Source: Pseudomonas oryzihabitans
Lineage (GTDB): Bacteria > Pseudomonadota > Gammaproteobacteria > Pseudomonadales > Pseudomonadaceae
Assembly (NCBI RefSeq): GCF_001518815.1
Contig: NZ_CP013987.1
Location: 4,238,501-4,302,500 of the forward strand
DNA: 64,000 nucleotides
Direction of reading: 5' to 3'
Part shown: positions 8,739-17,752 of the stretch, piece after piece
How positions within the stretch are numbered: the stretch's first letter is position 1
How the letters are laid out: the number at the start of each line of letters is the position of its first letter
Made by a program: the position numbers and the translations under genes
The notes under the pieces: generated by a model
The model's input: the letters and a program-made list of their open reading frames with translations, nothing else
What the model was told of the DNA's origin: nothing
The model's database searches: none

Positions 8739-10115
8739 TCAAGTGGCATCGGCGTGACTGACCACGCCCTTGATCAGCACCGCCAGGGCGGCGAGACCGG
8801 CCGGCAGGAGCAGCGCGGTGAGCACCTGGGTGAAGGTCCAGCCCAGGCCCAGCAGGGTCGCGCCCATCCAGGCACCGGTGATGGCGCCGAAGCGGCCGAT
8901 GCCGAGCATCCAGGACACCCCGGTGGCACGGCCATGGGTCGGGTAGTAGCGCGCCGCCAGCGACGGCATGGCCGACTGGGCGCCGTTGATGCACATGCCG
9001 GCCACCAGCACCAGGGTGGCCACCAGGGCGACCTGGCCCAAGCTCTGGCCGACGCAGTAGGCGAAGATCCCGGCCAGGGCATAGAACAGGCCGATGACCT
9101 TGTGCGGGTTGAACCTGTCCATGGCCCAGCCGACGAACACCGCGCTGAGTACCCCGCCGAACTGGAACAGCGCGCCAATCAAGGCGGCCTGTTCCAGGCT
9201 GGCACCGGCGTCGCGCATCAGCGTCGGCAGCCAGCTGGTGAGCAGATAGACGATCACCAGGCCCATGAAATAGGTCAGCCACAGCAGCAGGGTGCCGGCG
9301 CTGTAGCTGCGGTTGAAAATCACCGCGAAGACGTTGCCGGTCTTGACCGACTTTTGCTCGGGCACCATGAAGTGCCGTGCTTCGGCGGCCTCGCGACCGA
9401 TGGGCGCCAGTACCCGGCGGATGCGCTCGGCGCTCTTGCCGTGCACCACCAGGTAGCGCGCCGATTCCGGCAGCCAGAGCAGCAGCACCACGGCCAGCGC
9501 CAGGGGCAGCACCCCGCCCAGCACCAGCAGGCTGTGCCAGCCATAGGCCGGGATCATCCAGGCCGAGACGAAGCCGCCGCCCGCCATGCCCAGGTTGAAG
9601 CCGCAGAACATACTAGTCACCAGCAGCGACTTGAGGCGTTCCGGGGTGTACTCCGAGAGCAGCGTGGTGGCGTTGGGCATGGCCGCGCCGAGGCCCAGCC
9701 CGGTGAGGAATCTCAGGATCACCAGCTGTTCGAGGTTGGCGCTGAAGGCCGACAGCAGGCTGAAGCCGCCAAAGAGGAAGGTGGCGACCACCAGCACGCC
9801 CTTGCGGCCGAAGCGATCGGCCAGCGGGCCGGAACCCAGGGCACCAAAGACCATGCCACCCAGGGCGGCGCTCATCACCGGCCCCAGGCTGGCGCGTGGG
9901 ATGCCCCACTCCACCGACAGCGCCGGGGCGATGAAGCCCATGGCCGCGGTATCCAGGCCATCGAGGAAGACGATCAGAAAGCACAGGGCGACGATGCGCC
10001 ACTGGTAGGCGGAGAGCGCCTGGCGATTGATGAATTGCTGGACGTCCAGGGTGCCGGCTATCGCCGTGGCCGGATGGTCGGCCAGGGGGATGGCACCCGC
10101 GAGGGTTTGCGTCAT
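8739..10115 (-). CDS. pcaK: 4-hydroxybenzoate/protocatechuate MFS transporter PcaK
   Basis: A 458-residue, 12-helix major facilitator of the aromatic acid:H+ symporter family. The family motif DGLDTAAMGFIAPAL falls in helix 1 (about residues 52-66), the conserved GPLADRFGRKGVLV in the loop after helix 2 (about 99-112), and WLPESARYLVV precedes the central loop. PcaK proteins bring 4-hydroxybenzoate and protocatechuate into the cell and contribute to chemotaxis in P. putida. It lies directly downstream of pcaR on the same strand, and the 118-bp gap holds an inverted pair of PcaR-like boxes. The rest of the P. putida pca cluster (pcaF, pcaBDC) does not follow; an iron ABC operon does. Confidence 0.87.
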   Translation of the reverse strand: MTQTLAGAIPLADHPATAIAGTLDVQQFINRQALSAYQWRIVALCFLIVFLDGLDTAAMGFIAPALSVEWGIPRASLGPVMSAALGGMVFGALGSGPLADRFGRKGVLVVATFLFGGFSLLSAFSANLEQLVILRFLTGLGLGAAMPNATTLLSEYTPERLKSLLVTSMFCGFNLGMAGGGFVSAWMIPAYGWHSLLVLGGVLPLALAVVLLLWLPESARYLVVHGKSAERIRRVLAPIGREAAEARHFMVPEQKSVKTGNVFAVIFNRSYSAGTLLLWLTYFMGLVIVYLLTSWLPTLMRDAGASLEQAALIGALFQFGGVLSAVFVGWAMDRFNPHKVIGLFYALAGIFAYCVGQSLGQVALVATLVLVAGMCINGAQSAMPSLAARYYPTHGRATGVSWMLGIGRFGAITGAWMGATLLGLGWTFTQVLTALLLPAGLAALAVLIKGVVSHADAT

Positions 10116-10193
10116 GGTGGTCTGCTCGTGTTGTTGTTATCGGCGTAGTGCGCCACTGCGCCGACGTTAAGCCCAACCCCGAACAGCTGACAA

Positions 10194-10225
10194 TTCGATT
10201 ATCGGCGACATGGCCGATAATCGAC
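10194..10225. promoter_or_regulatory. Inverted pair of PcaR-like boxes before pcaK
   Basis: TTCGATTATCGGC (10194-10206) and GCCGATAATCGAC (10213-10225) form a near-perfect inverted repeat (12 of 13 positions) with a 6-bp spacer. They lie in the 118-bp gap between the pcaR stop and the pcaK start. The core is shared with boxes at 49-82, 11113-11146 and 40797-40810. The likely role is PcaR-dependent control of pcaK. Confidence 0.7.
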
Positions 10226-10233
10226 CGGATTCG

Positions 10234-11088
10234 CTAGTGAAACAGCCGGGTACTCAGCTCCTGGCTGGCCGCCAGCAGCACCGGCAGGAACCGCGTCTCC
10301 AGCTCCTGGCGACCGACCCGGCTGGCGTGGGTGCCGACGTTGAGCGCCGCCAGCACCTGGCCGGCGGCGTCGCGCAAGGGTACCGCCAGGGACCTCAGGC
10401 CCACTTCCAGCTCCTGGTCGACGATCACGTAGCCCTGCTGCCGCACCTGGCCCAGGCACTCGATGAGCGCCGGCGGCTGGTAGAGGGTGCGGCTGGTCTT
10501 GGCCTGCAGGTCGGCGTGTTCCAGATAGTCGTGCAGGGCGGCATCGTCCAGGGCGGCGAGCAGGATGCGGCCCATGGAGGTGCAATAGGCCGGCAGCCGA
10601 CTGCCCACGCTGAGGTCCACCGAGATCAGCCGCTGCGGCGTGGCCGAGCGGGCGATGTAGAGGATCTCGTCGCCCTCCAGGGTGGCCATGGAGCAGGCTT
10701 CATGCAGTTGCTCGCTCAAGCGATCGAGTACCGGCTGGGCGGTGACCGCCAGCGGCGTGGACGACAGATAGGCGTGCCCCAGGGTCAGCACCTTGGGCAG
10801 CAGCGAATAGGTGCGCCCATCGGTGGTGACGTAGCCGAGCTTCATCAGGGTGTGCAGGCAGCGGCGCACGGCGGCGCGAGGGATCTCGGTGCGATGGCTG
10901 ATCTGGGCGATGGTCAGCTGGCGCTTGCGTTCCTGGAAGGCATGGATGACCGCGAGGCCGCGGGCCAGGGAGGTCATGAAGTTCGGGTCGCCGGTAAAGG
11001 CTTCGATGCGCTTTGCCGGTGAGGCGATGATGGGCGGCGCGGCCAGCGGCGGCAGGCCCGTGGCGTGAGCGGTGCGGTTATCGTCCAT
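10234..11088 (-). CDS. pcaR: IclR-family regulator PcaR
   Basis: A 284-residue IclR-type regulator very close to what I recall of P. putida PcaR. An N-terminal winged helix-turn-helix (about 40-100) contains AQISHRTEIPRAAVRRCL, and a C-terminal effector domain (about 115-280) carries YCTSMGRILLAAL and LRSLAVPLRDAAGQVLAALN. PcaR activates beta-ketoadipate pathway genes (pcaIJ, pcaBDC, pcaK, pcaF) in response to beta-ketoadipate. The ATG start is at 11088. Two PcaR-like boxes sit 25-58 bp upstream of the start, so autoregulation is likely, and pcaK lies downstream in the same orientation. Confidence 0.93.
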   Translation of the reverse strand: MDDNRTAHATGLPPLAAPPIIASPAKRIEAFTGDPNFMTSLARGLAVIHAFQERKRQLTIAQISHRTEIPRAAVRRCLHTLMKLGYVTTDGRTYSLLPKVLTLGHAYLSSTPLAVTAQPVLDRLSEQLHEACSMATLEGDEILYIARSATPQRLISVDLSVGSRLPAYCTSMGRILLAALDDAALHDYLEHADLQAKTSRTLYQPPALIECLGQVRQQGYVIVDQELEVGLRSLAVPLRDAAGQVLAALNVGTHASRVGRQELETRFLPVLLAASQELSTRLFH

Positions 11089-11112
11089 CGAACCGGTCCT
11101 CGGCAGGCTTTT

Positions 11113-11146
11113 GATCGATTATCGAGCGAGGGGGCGATTATCGCAA
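11113..11146. promoter_or_regulatory. PcaR-like boxes before pcaR
   Basis: Two boxes, GATCGATTATCGAGC (11113-11127) and GGGCGATTATCGCAA (11132-11146), share the core CGATTATCG and are offset by 19 bp, the same spacing as between the two boxes near the left window edge. They lie just upstream of pcaR on its minus-strand promoter side. The expected role is autoregulation. Confidence 0.62.
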
Positions 11147-11230
11147 TCGCATTTCTTCTCGCCCCCGCAGACGAAAGCGCTCGTCCAGAGGCATGCTGAG
11201 GCTTCACGCCAGCCGCCTGGATGCCTGCCG

Positions 11231-11749
11231 ATGAAAACCCTGGAAGATCATCTCAGCCAATACGCGAGCTACCATCGCGATCCACGCAACATCGCCAGCC
11301 ACTTCCCCGGCATCCTGCTGATCGTGCTGGCAGTGGCCATCCTGCTGTCCCGCCCCGTATTCACGCTCGCTGGCTGGCCACTGTCCCCTGCACTGCCGGT
11401 CGCTGGCGCGGTGGCGATCTTCTACCTGCGCCTGGATCGGCCGCTGGGGCTGCTGATGAGCGGCCTGCTCGGTCTTGCCATTTGGCTGGGTGTCGCGCTG
11501 GCCGTCCAGACCACCGCTGCCTGGCTCGGCTGGGGCCTGGGTCTGTTCCTGATCGGCTGGGCCATCCAGTTCGTCGGCCATCATTACGAGGGACGCAAGC
11601 CGGCCTTTCTCGACGATATCGCCGGCCTGGCCATCGGCCCGCTGTTCATCGTCGCGGAACTGGTGTTCCTGCTGGGCGGGCGCCCGGCACTGCGGCAGGC
11701 GATCGAAGAACGGGCCGGCCCGGTACGGCGCCGTCAGGCCAGTCGATAG
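11231..11749 (+). CDS. Mpo1-like (DUF962) membrane protein
   Basis: A 172-residue protein of the DUF962/YGL010w family. The N-terminal HLSQYASYHRDPRNIASHFPG (about 7-27) carries the conserved His residues that bind Fe(II) in yeast Mpo1, a 2-hydroxy fatty acid dioxygenase. A second His motif, QFVGHHYEGRKPA, lies near residues 114-126, and four hydrophobic segments lie between and after. The frame is open back to 11072; the ATG at 11231 is chosen as the family start. Its 3' end overlaps the convergent corrinoid ABC ATPase gene by 16 bp. The bacterial role (lipid alpha-oxidation) is inferred from the yeast enzyme. Confidence 0.8.
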   Translation: MKTLEDHLSQYASYHRDPRNIASHFPGILLIVLAVAILLSRPVFTLAGWPLSPALPVAGAVAIFYLRLDRPLGLLMSGLLGLAIWLGVALAVQTTAAWLGWGLGLFLIGWAIQFVGHHYEGRKPAFLDDIAGLAIGPLFIVAELVFLLGGRPALRQAIEERAGPVRRRQASR

Positions 11750-12498
11750 CGGATCGTCGGCCGATCATCGGGGCCGTCCAGCGCCACCTGCGCCCTTACC
11801 CCCCAGACCTGCTGGATCAACTCGGCCGTCAGCACCTCGGCAGGCGCGCCTTCGGCCACCAGTTGGCCGTCTCTGAGCACCGCCAGGCGGTCGCAGAACA
11901 GCGCGGCGAGGTTCAGGTCGTGGATCGCCAGCACGCAGGTGGCCGGCAGCCGGCGCACCAGATCGAGGATCTCCAGCTGGTGTTGGATATCGAGGTGGTT
12001 GGTGGGTTCGTCCAGCAGGAGTTCGCTGGGTTCCTGGGCCAGGGCGCGAGCGATCTGGGCACGCTGGCGTTCGCCGCCGGAGAGGCTGTGCCAGCGGCGG
12101 GCAGCCTTGTCGACCAGGCCTACCTGGGCCAGGGCCCGCTGGCAGACTTCGGCATCGCGGGCGCTCCAGGCATCGAGCAGGCCCCGATGGGGCGTACGAC
12201 CCAGGCGCACCACCTCGGCTACCGAGAGATCAGCTTCGGTACCGGCCTGCTGCTCCACCAGGGCTACCCGGCGCGCCAGGTCGCGCCGGCGCAGGTCCTG
12301 CAGGGGCGTCTCGTCGAGGCTGACCCTGCCCTCCTCCGGCCGGCGCAGCCCGGCCAGCAGCCGCAGCAGGCTGGACTTGCCCGAGCCGTTGGGGCCGAGC
12401 AGCCCGAGCACCCCACCGGGCGGTACCGCCAGCGTGACCCCGCGGAGGATCGGCTGGCCGCCGGCGCTCCAGGCGACGTCGCGCGCGGCGAGACTCAT
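11734..12498 (-). CDS. Corrinoid-type ABC transporter ATP-binding protein
   Basis: A 254-residue BtuD/FecE-like ATPase: Walker A GPNGSGKSS (about 34-42), signature LSGGERQR, Walker B LLLDEPTNHLD and switch His in LAIHDLN. The ATG at 12498 overlaps the permease stop (ATGA). Third gene of a binding protein - permease - ATPase operon that starts behind a cobalamin riboswitch, so uptake of cobalamin, another corrinoid or a cobalt compound is the best reading. The gene ends by overlapping the convergent DUF962 gene. The family also serves siderophores, so the substrate call rests on context. Confidence 0.82.
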   Translation of the reverse strand: MSLAARDVAWSAGGQPILRGVTLAVPPGGVLGLLGPNGSGKSSLLRLLAGLRRPEEGRVSLDETPLQDLRRRDLARRVALVEQQAGTEADLSVAEVVRLGRTPHRGLLDAWSARDAEVCQRALAQVGLVDKAARRWHSLSGGERQRAQIARALAQEPSELLLDEPTNHLDIQHQLEILDLVRRLPATCVLAIHDLNLAALFCDRLAVLRDGQLVAEGAPAEVLTAELIQQVWGVRAQVALDGPDDRPTIRYRLA

Positions 12499-13529
12499 CG
12501 GACCTCCCGTGCGCGATAGAGGATGAAGGCGAAGGCCGGCGCGCCGACCAGGGCGGTGACCACGCCGATGGGCAGGGTCTGCTTGGCCACCAGGGTACGG
12601 GCGACGATGTCGGCCAGCACCATGAACAGGGCGCCGATCAGGGCGCAGGTGGGCAGCAGGCGCCCATGCCCCGGACCAACCAGGAAGCGTGCCACATGGG
12701 GGATCACCAGGCCGACGAAGCCCACCGCGCCCACCAGGCTGACCAGGCAGGCGGTGATCAGGCCGGTGACCGCCAGCAGCAGCAGGCGCAGCGGCCCCAC
12801 AGCGACCCCGAGGCTGGCGGCGGCGTCCTCGCCAAAGGCGAAGGCATCCAGCGCTCGGGCACAGGCCAGGCACACCAGCAGACCGGCGAGTACCACCCCG
12901 GCGGCCAGCCAGACGTCTGGCCAGCGCACCCCGGCCAGGCTGCCGAGCAGCCAGAACATCACGCTGCGCGCCTGCTCGGCATTGGCTGCGGTGGCGACGA
13001 TATAGGCGGTCAGGGCATTGAACAGCTGGGAAGCGGCCACTCCGGCGAGGATGATGCGGGTGCTGCCACCGCCGCCCAGAAACGGCAACACCACGGCGAA
13101 GGCCAGCACCGCGCCGAGAAAGGCGCCGAGCGAGACCCCGAGCACCCCGCCGCCGACGCCCAGCAGCATTACCAGCACCGCGCCGGTGGAGGCCCCTGCC
13201 GACAGCCCCAGCACATAGGGTTCGGCCAGGGCGTTGCGCAGCAGCGCCTGGAGAATGGCGCCGGAGACCGCCAGGCCCGCGCCACAGCAGGCCGCCACCA
13301 GGGCACGACTGAGGCGGTACTCCCAGACGATGCCCTGGACGATACGCTCCACCGGATAGGGCCCCAGGCCTAGGCCGTTGGCGATGGCCTGCAGGCTGGT
13401 CAGAGGCGCGATGGGCATCTCGCCGAAGGAAGCGGCCAGCACCACGCTCGCCGCCAGCGCCAGCACGGCGGCCAGGCCCAGCAGCCAGCGCCAGGGCCGG
13501 GCCCCTTCGGCTGCCAGGGGCAGGCTCAT
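12495..13529 (-). CDS. BtuC/FecCD-type ABC permease (corrinoid uptake)
   Basis: A 344-residue membrane protein with about ten helices of the BtuC/FecCD family. Visible signatures are GAGLAVSGAILQALLRNALA near residues 83-102, PYVLGLSAGASTGAV directly after, and VGAVGFVGLVIPHVAR near the C-terminus (about 267-282). It is joined by 4-bp overlaps to the binding-protein gene upstream and the ATPase gene downstream. The operon follows the cob genes on the same strand, with a cobalamin riboswitch in the gap, which favours corrinoid over siderophore transport. Confidence 0.84.
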   Translation of the reverse strand: MSLPLAAEGARPWRWLLGLAAVLALAASVVLAASFGEMPIAPLTSLQAIANGLGLGPYPVERIVQGIVWEYRLSRALVAACCGAGLAVSGAILQALLRNALAEPYVLGLSAGASTGAVLVMLLGVGGGVLGVSLGAFLGAVLAFAVVLPFLGGGGSTRIILAGVAASQLFNALTAYIVATAANAEQARSVMFWLLGSLAGVRWPDVWLAAGVVLAGLLVCLACARALDAFAFGEDAAASLGVAVGPLRLLLLAVTGLITACLVSLVGAVGFVGLVIPHVARFLVGPGHGRLLPTCALIGALFMVLADIVARTLVAKQTLPIGVVTALVGAPAFAFILYRAREVR

Positions 13530-14542
13530 GGTTGCGGCTTGGCCAGGTCGGCGGCCAGAGTCTCGACGCTGTCCACCACCCGCAGCGAGGGATTGAGGGT
13601 CGGGGCGTCCACCACCAGCAGGTGGTTCTCGCGCACCGCGCGCAATTCGCGGGTCAGGGGGTCGCTGCGCAGGAAGGCCAGCTTCTTGTCGACGTCATCG
13701 GCGGGATAGAGACGGCGGTCCATGCGCGCCACGACGATATAGTCAGGGTCCAGACTGGCGATACGTTCCCAGCTCACCGCTGGCCATTCCTCGGCGCTGT
13801 CGACCACGTTGCGCAGGCCCAGGGACCGGGCGATCCAGGCCGGTGCGCCCAGGTTGCCAGCGACCCAGGGATCGCCTTCCAGGCGCGGACTGGAAAACCA
13901 GAACAGCACCGAACGCCCCTGGACCCCGGCCGCCTTGGCCTGCTCGCCAGCGGCGGCGATGCGGTGATCCAGCTCGGCAACCAACTGCTTGCCAGCCGGC
14001 TGCACATCGAGAATGGCCGCCAGTTCCCGGGCCTCGCGGGTCACCAGGTTCATGTCGAAGGGCGCGCTGCGGCTGCCGTCGCTGTTGGAATCAGCAGTCA
14101 CCGCCTTGCCCTCGCAATCGCTGGGCGCCACATAGGCGGCGATGCCCAGCTTGGCGAAGCGGGGGAAGTCCGCCACCTCGCCGCCGGGTCCGACGTGATA
14201 GGTGTACTGCGCCGCCACCAGGTCCGGCCGGGTACCGACCACGGCTTCGAAGCTGGGAGCGTTGTCGGCCAGGCGCGGAATGCCCTTGCCCTCCTCCTGC
14301 AGGTCTTTCGGCAGGCCGCCGAACCAGACCCCGGTACCCACCAGGCGCGAGCCCACGCCCAGGCGCAAGAGCAACTCGGTACTGGCCTGGCCCAGACTGA
14401 CCAGGCGCTGGGGCGCGCGCTCGAAGACCAGGTCACGGCCGCAGTTGTGGATGGTCAGCGGATAGGTCGTGGCGGCCTGGGCGCTAAGGGCGGAAACGGA
14501 CAACAGGCCGGCGGCGAGCAGCGGTGAAAGACGGCGAAGCAT
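13526..14542 (-). CDS. BtuF-like ABC transporter substrate-binding protein
   Basis: A 338-residue periplasmic binding protein: signal peptide about 1-22 (ending LSAQA), then YPLTIHNCGRDLVFERAPQR and two Rossmann-like lobes joined by a long helix. The ATG at 14542 is chosen over an open frame reaching 14716 because that extension runs through the riboswitch. First gene behind the riboswitch, hence the most direct link to cobalamin. No lipobox is evident. Known BtuF proteins are shorter (about 266 residues); this one resembles the larger PBPs next to cob genes in other pseudomonads. Confidence 0.82.
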   Translation of the reverse strand: MLRRLSPLLAAGLLSVSALSAQAATTYPLTIHNCGRDLVFERAPQRLVSLGQASTELLLRLGVGSRLVGTGVWFGGLPKDLQEEGKGIPRLADNAPSFEAVVGTRPDLVAAQYTYHVGPGGEVADFPRFAKLGIAAYVAPSDCEGKAVTADSNSDGSRSAPFDMNLVTREARELAAILDVQPAGKQLVAELDHRIAAAGEQAKAAGVQGRSVLFWFSSPRLEGDPWVAGNLGAPAWIARSLGLRNVVDSAEEWPAVSWERIASLDPDYIVVARMDRRLYPADDVDKKLAFLRSDPLTRELRAVRENHLLVVDAPTLNPSLRVVDSVETLAADLAKPQP

Positions 14543-14581
14543 GGACTCTCCTTGGGATGACGCGTCCCTTGTGGATGATGG

Positions 14582-14705
14582 ATGTTCCCTGGCGAGGTCT
14601 GGCTCGCTTCTTTCGAAGCTCACAGTGGCGCGACCGCGCCGGACTCTCACCGGCTTCCCGCCAGGGAATAGGAAGGGTCGCCGAGGGTGGGCCAGCGGCG
14701 ACCAG
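14582..14705 (-). ncRNA. Cobalamin riboswitch
   Basis: Read on the minus strand, the 185-bp gap between the cobJ stop and the binding-protein start has the cobalamin riboswitch core: GCCGGTGAGAGTCCGGC (about 14657-14641), then CGGTCGCGCCACTGTGA (the B12 box region, about 14638-14622), then AGCCAGACC (about 14607-14599) and a closing GGCGAGG/CCCTGGC-type stem. Such elements bind adenosyl- or other cobalamins and reduce expression of uptake or synthesis genes. Its place right before the ABC operon implies that cobalamin represses import. Outer boundaries are approximate. Confidence 0.9.
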
Positions 14706-14727
14706 GATTCAAGCATTAAATGTTACT

Positions 14728-16398
14728 TTATAACAATTCCGGATCGTACCAGCGCGGCGTATAGACCCATTCGCCGCCATCGGCCCGCGGAAAGCGCCGG
14801 GTATGGCTGGAGCCGAGGATCACCAGGGTGCGTGAATCCACCATGTCACTGCGCAGGGCGCCGAGGCTGGTGTATTCGAGCCCCCCGCCGGGCCGGCCGA
14901 CATCACGGCCGAGGATCACCGGGGTGGTCGCCGAACGGCAGCTGCGCAGCACGTCCAGCGCGCGCTCCAACTGGTGCGGGCGAGCCTTGGAGATGGGGTT
15001 GTAGAAGGCCATGGCCAGGTCCGCTGCCGCGGCCTGGCGCAGGCGCTGCTCGATCACCGCCCAGGGCTTGAGGTTGTCGGACAGGGAGATCAGGCAGAAG
15101 TCGTGGCCCAGGGGCGCCCCGGCCAGGGCGGCGCTGGCCATGGCCGCGGTGATGCCCGGCAGGATCTCCAGCTCCACCGCCGCCCAGCGCGGGTCATCGG
15201 CGCCTTCCAGCACCTCCAGTACCGCGGCGGCCATGGCGAATACACCCGGATCGCCGGACGACACCATGACTACCTGGCGCCCGCTGGCAGCCAGCTCGAA
15301 GGCATGGCGGGCACGCTGCAATTCTTCACGGTTGTCGCTGGCATGGGCCAACTGATCCGGACGCAAGGGGCCGGCCATCTGCACGTAGGTCGCGTAGCCG
15401 AGTACGTCCTGGGCCTGGTCCAGGGCGCGGCGCACCACCGGTGCCATGAGCTCGGCCGCGCCGGGGCCGAGGCCCACCACGCTGAGGCGGCCACGCCGCT
15501 GGCCAAGGTCCTCGGCTTCCAGCGGCCGGTCATGCAGGTGCAGGGCGATGCCCCGCTCCTGGGCACGTTCCACCGTCGTCAGGGCGAAGTCCGGCGTGTT
15601 GGCGTCGACGAATCTCAACGGCACATCCAGCGCCTGGCTCAGCTCGACCAGGCCGGGCGCGGCCATGTCTTCCGCCCGCGCCAGCAGCACCGCCACGGCA
15701 CCTGGCGCATAGCCGGTGCTGGCAAGCAGTTCGGTGACGGCGGCAGCGGTGGCATCGGCACGTACCGCCACCAGCACGGCGCGGGGATGGATGAGCAGGG
15801 TGTGGTCGTCGGCACTGGCCAGCGGCGAGACCAGGATGCGCTGGTGCGCAGCGGGGTCACGGGCCAGGGGTACCTCGTCCAGCCAGGGCGCCTCGCCCTC
15901 GATGCGTACCGGGGCGCCGGCCAGCAGATCGGCCACCCGGTGCTTGGCCACGTCGACGTCGGCCAGGGCATAGCCGGCCGGTGGATCGAGCAGGCAGGTG
16001 CCGAATCTCAGTTCACCACTGGTGGTGATGGCCGGGGCCACGTCCAGCAAGGTACCCAGCTGGCGGGCCAGGCGATTGGCACCGGCCAGGCCGCCCAACA
16101 GCGGCACCACGGCGCTGCCGTCCTCGGCCACCGCCAGTACCGGCGGCTCGGCGGTCTTGTCGTCCAGCAGCGGCGCCAGGCTGCGGATGACGATGCCGGC
16201 GGCGCAGAGCACCAGCAGCGGCCGCTGCTGGCGATAGAGGTCGCGCAGATGGTCGCCGAAAGCGGTGTAGGTCACGTCGCCCTCGACCCGCCCGGCCAGG
16301 CCGTGCACCAGGCTGCCCGGCAGGCCAGCCTGCAGGCGGCGAGCAGTGGCCAGGGCGCCAGGGCCGAGGATGACGATGGCCGGGCTCAACCCTTCCAT
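14728..16398 (-). CDS. cobJ: CbiG-CobJ fusion, precorrin-3B C17-methyltransferase
   Basis: A 556-residue fusion. Residues about 1-300 are CbiG-like ([20 protein letters not shown], then [14 protein letters not shown]). Residues about 310-556 are a tetrapyrrole methylase: [40 protein letters not shown] and [20 protein letters not shown]. CobJ methylates C17 and contracts the ring; CbiG opens the lactone in the cobalt-early route. This fusion is common in Pseudomonas. Last of the minus-strand cobG-H-I-J run, overlapping cobI by 13 bp. ATG start at 16398, TAA stop at 14728. Confidence 0.92.
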   Translation of the reverse strand: MEGLSPAIVILGPGALATARRLQAGLPGSLVHGLAGRVEGDVTYTAFGDHLRDLYRQQRPLLVLCAAGIVIRSLAPLLDDKTAEPPVLAVAEDGSAVVPLLGGLAGANRLARQLGTLLDVAPAITTSGELRFGTCLLDPPAGYALADVDVAKHRVADLLAGAPVRIEGEAPWLDEVPLARDPAAHQRILVSPLASADDHTLLIHPRAVLVAVRADATAAAVTELLASTGYAPGAVAVLLARAEDMAAPGLVELSQALDVPLRFVDANTPDFALTTVERAQERGIALHLHDRPLEAEDLGQRRGRLSVVGLGPGAAELMAPVVRRALDQAQDVLGYATYVQMAGPLRPDQLAHASDNREELQRARHAFELAASGRQVVMVSSGDPGVFAMAAAVLEVLEGADDPRWAAVELEILPGITAAMASAALAGAPLGHDFCLISLSDNLKPWAVIEQRLRQAAAADLAMAFYNPISKARPHQLERALDVLRSCRSATTPVILGRDVGRPGGGLEYTSLGALRSDMVDSRTLVILGSSHTRRFPRADGGEWVYTPRWYDPELL

Positions 16399-17126
16399 TT
16401 CACCCCCGGTACCACCACCAGCGAGAAATACGGCGAGGCCATGGGGTCGACCTCATCCAGCGCCACGATGCGCTGGTTGTCCATGGTGGCGCGTTCGATG
16501 TAGCGGGCACGCTCGTCCAGGCCCAGGTCGCGCAACACCTGGCGCACCTTCTCGAAGTTGCGCCCGAGCTTCATCACCACGGCGGCGTCGGCGCTCGCGA
16601 GACGTGCCTTGAGCTCCTCGGCGGAGAGCACCCCGGAGAGCACCGTGAGGGTCTGGTTGCGATAGACCAGCGGCAGGCCGAGCATGGCCACGCCGCCGAG
16701 CATGGAGCAGACCCCCGGCACCACCTGGGCTTCGTAGCGCTCGGCCAGGCGGTCGTGCAGGTACATGTAGGAGCCGTAGAAGAAGGGATCGCCCTCGCAG
16801 ATCACCGCCACGTCGCGACCGGCGTCCAGATGGTCGGCCACCTGGGCGGCGGCGGTGTCGTAGAAGTCGGCGATCACCGTCTCATAGGACAGCGGCGGCG
16901 CCAGCTTCTCGGTGGTCACCGGATAGACCAGCGGCAGGCGCTGCTGGCCGTCCAGCAGATAGCCCTCGATGACGCCATAGGCATTGCCGCCCTGGCCCAC
17001 GTTGGCCTTGGCCTTGGCGACGAAATAGGCCACCACCGGCGCGCCCTGCAGGAGGCGCAGGGCCTTCAGGGTGATGAGTTCCGGATCGCCGGGGCCGACG
17101 CCCAGGCCGAGCAGGCGGCCGGCCAT
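16386..17126 (-). CDS. cobI: Precorrin-2 C20-methyltransferase CobI
   Basis: A 246-residue tetrapyrrole methylase. The SAM loop is [20 protein letters not shown] (about 7-26), [20 protein letters not shown] lies mid-protein (about 109-128) and [20 protein letters not shown] follows. These match precorrin-2 C20-methyltransferase, which adds the second ring methyl on the way to precorrin-3A. I start at the ATG at 17126, which overlaps the cobH TGA by one base; a GTG at 17129 would add one residue. It sits between cobH and cobJ in a tightly overlapping operon. Confidence 0.92.
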   Translation of the reverse strand: MAGRLLGLGVGPGDPELITLKALRLLQGAPVVAYFVAKAKANVGQGGNAYGVIEGYLLDGQQRLPLVYPVTTEKLAPPLSYETVIADFYDTAAAQVADHLDAGRDVAVICEGDPFFYGSYMYLHDRLAERYEAQVVPGVCSMLGGVAMLGLPLVYRNQTLTVLSGVLSAEELKARLASADAAVVMKLGRNFEKVRQVLRDLGLDERARYIERATMDNQRIVALDEVDPMASPYFSLVVVPGVKWKG

Positions 17127-17752
17127 CACTCCACCTCCGTGGCCAGGGCATTGACCGCTGCCGCGGCCATGGCGCTCCCGCCACGGCGGCCGCGCACGAT
17201 GACGTAGGGCACGCCGCGACTGTCGGCGGCCAGGGCGTCCTTGGACTCCATGGCGCCGACGAAGCCCACCGGCATGCCGAGGATCAGCGCCGGCTTGGGC
17301 GCCCCGGCGTCGAGCATCTCCAGCAGATAGAACAGCGCCGTGGGGGCGTTGCCGATCACCACCACGCTGCCGGCCAGGTGCGGCCGCCAGCGCTCCAGGG
17401 CCACCGCCGAGCGGGTGTTGCCCTGGGCCACGGCCAGCTCGCGGATGCCCTCGTCATGCAGGGTGCAGATCACCTGATTGGCGGCCGGCAGCCGGGTGCG
17501 GGTGACGCCCTCGGCGACCATGCGCGCATCGCAGAGGATGGGCGCGCCAGCCGCCAGCGCCGCACGACCGGCCGCGCCGGCGCCCGGGGAAAAGGCCAGG
17601 TCCTGGACCACGTCGACCATGCCGCAGGCGTGGATCACCCGCACGGCGAGCTTTTCCAGGTCAGCGGGGATGGCCGATAGATCGGCTTCGGCGCGGATGG
17701 TGGCGAAGGATTGGCGATAGATCGCCTGGCCGTCGCGTTCGTATTCAAGCAT
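17126..17752 (-). CDS. cobH: Precorrin-8X methylmutase CobH
   Basis: A 208-residue protein of the CobH/CbiC family, which moves the C11 methyl to C12 to make hydrogenobyrinic acid. The catalytic His region is [20 protein letters not shown] (about 42-61), with [17 protein letters not shown] and [16 protein letters not shown] further on. The frame is open back to 18010, but the extra part lies inside cobG. The ATG at 17752 gives the standard length and an 8-bp overlap with the cobG stop. Operon member between cobG and cobI. Confidence 0.93.
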   Translation of the reverse strand: MLEYERDGQAIYRQSFATIRAEADLSAIPADLEKLAVRVIHACGMVDVVQDLAFSPGAGAAGRAALAAGAPILCDARMVAEGVTRTRLPAANQVICTLHDEGIRELAVAQGNTRSAVALERWRPHLAGSVVVIGNAPTALFYLLEMLDAGAPKPALILGMPVGFVGAMESKDALAADSRGVPYVIVRGRRGGSAMAAAAVNALATEVE

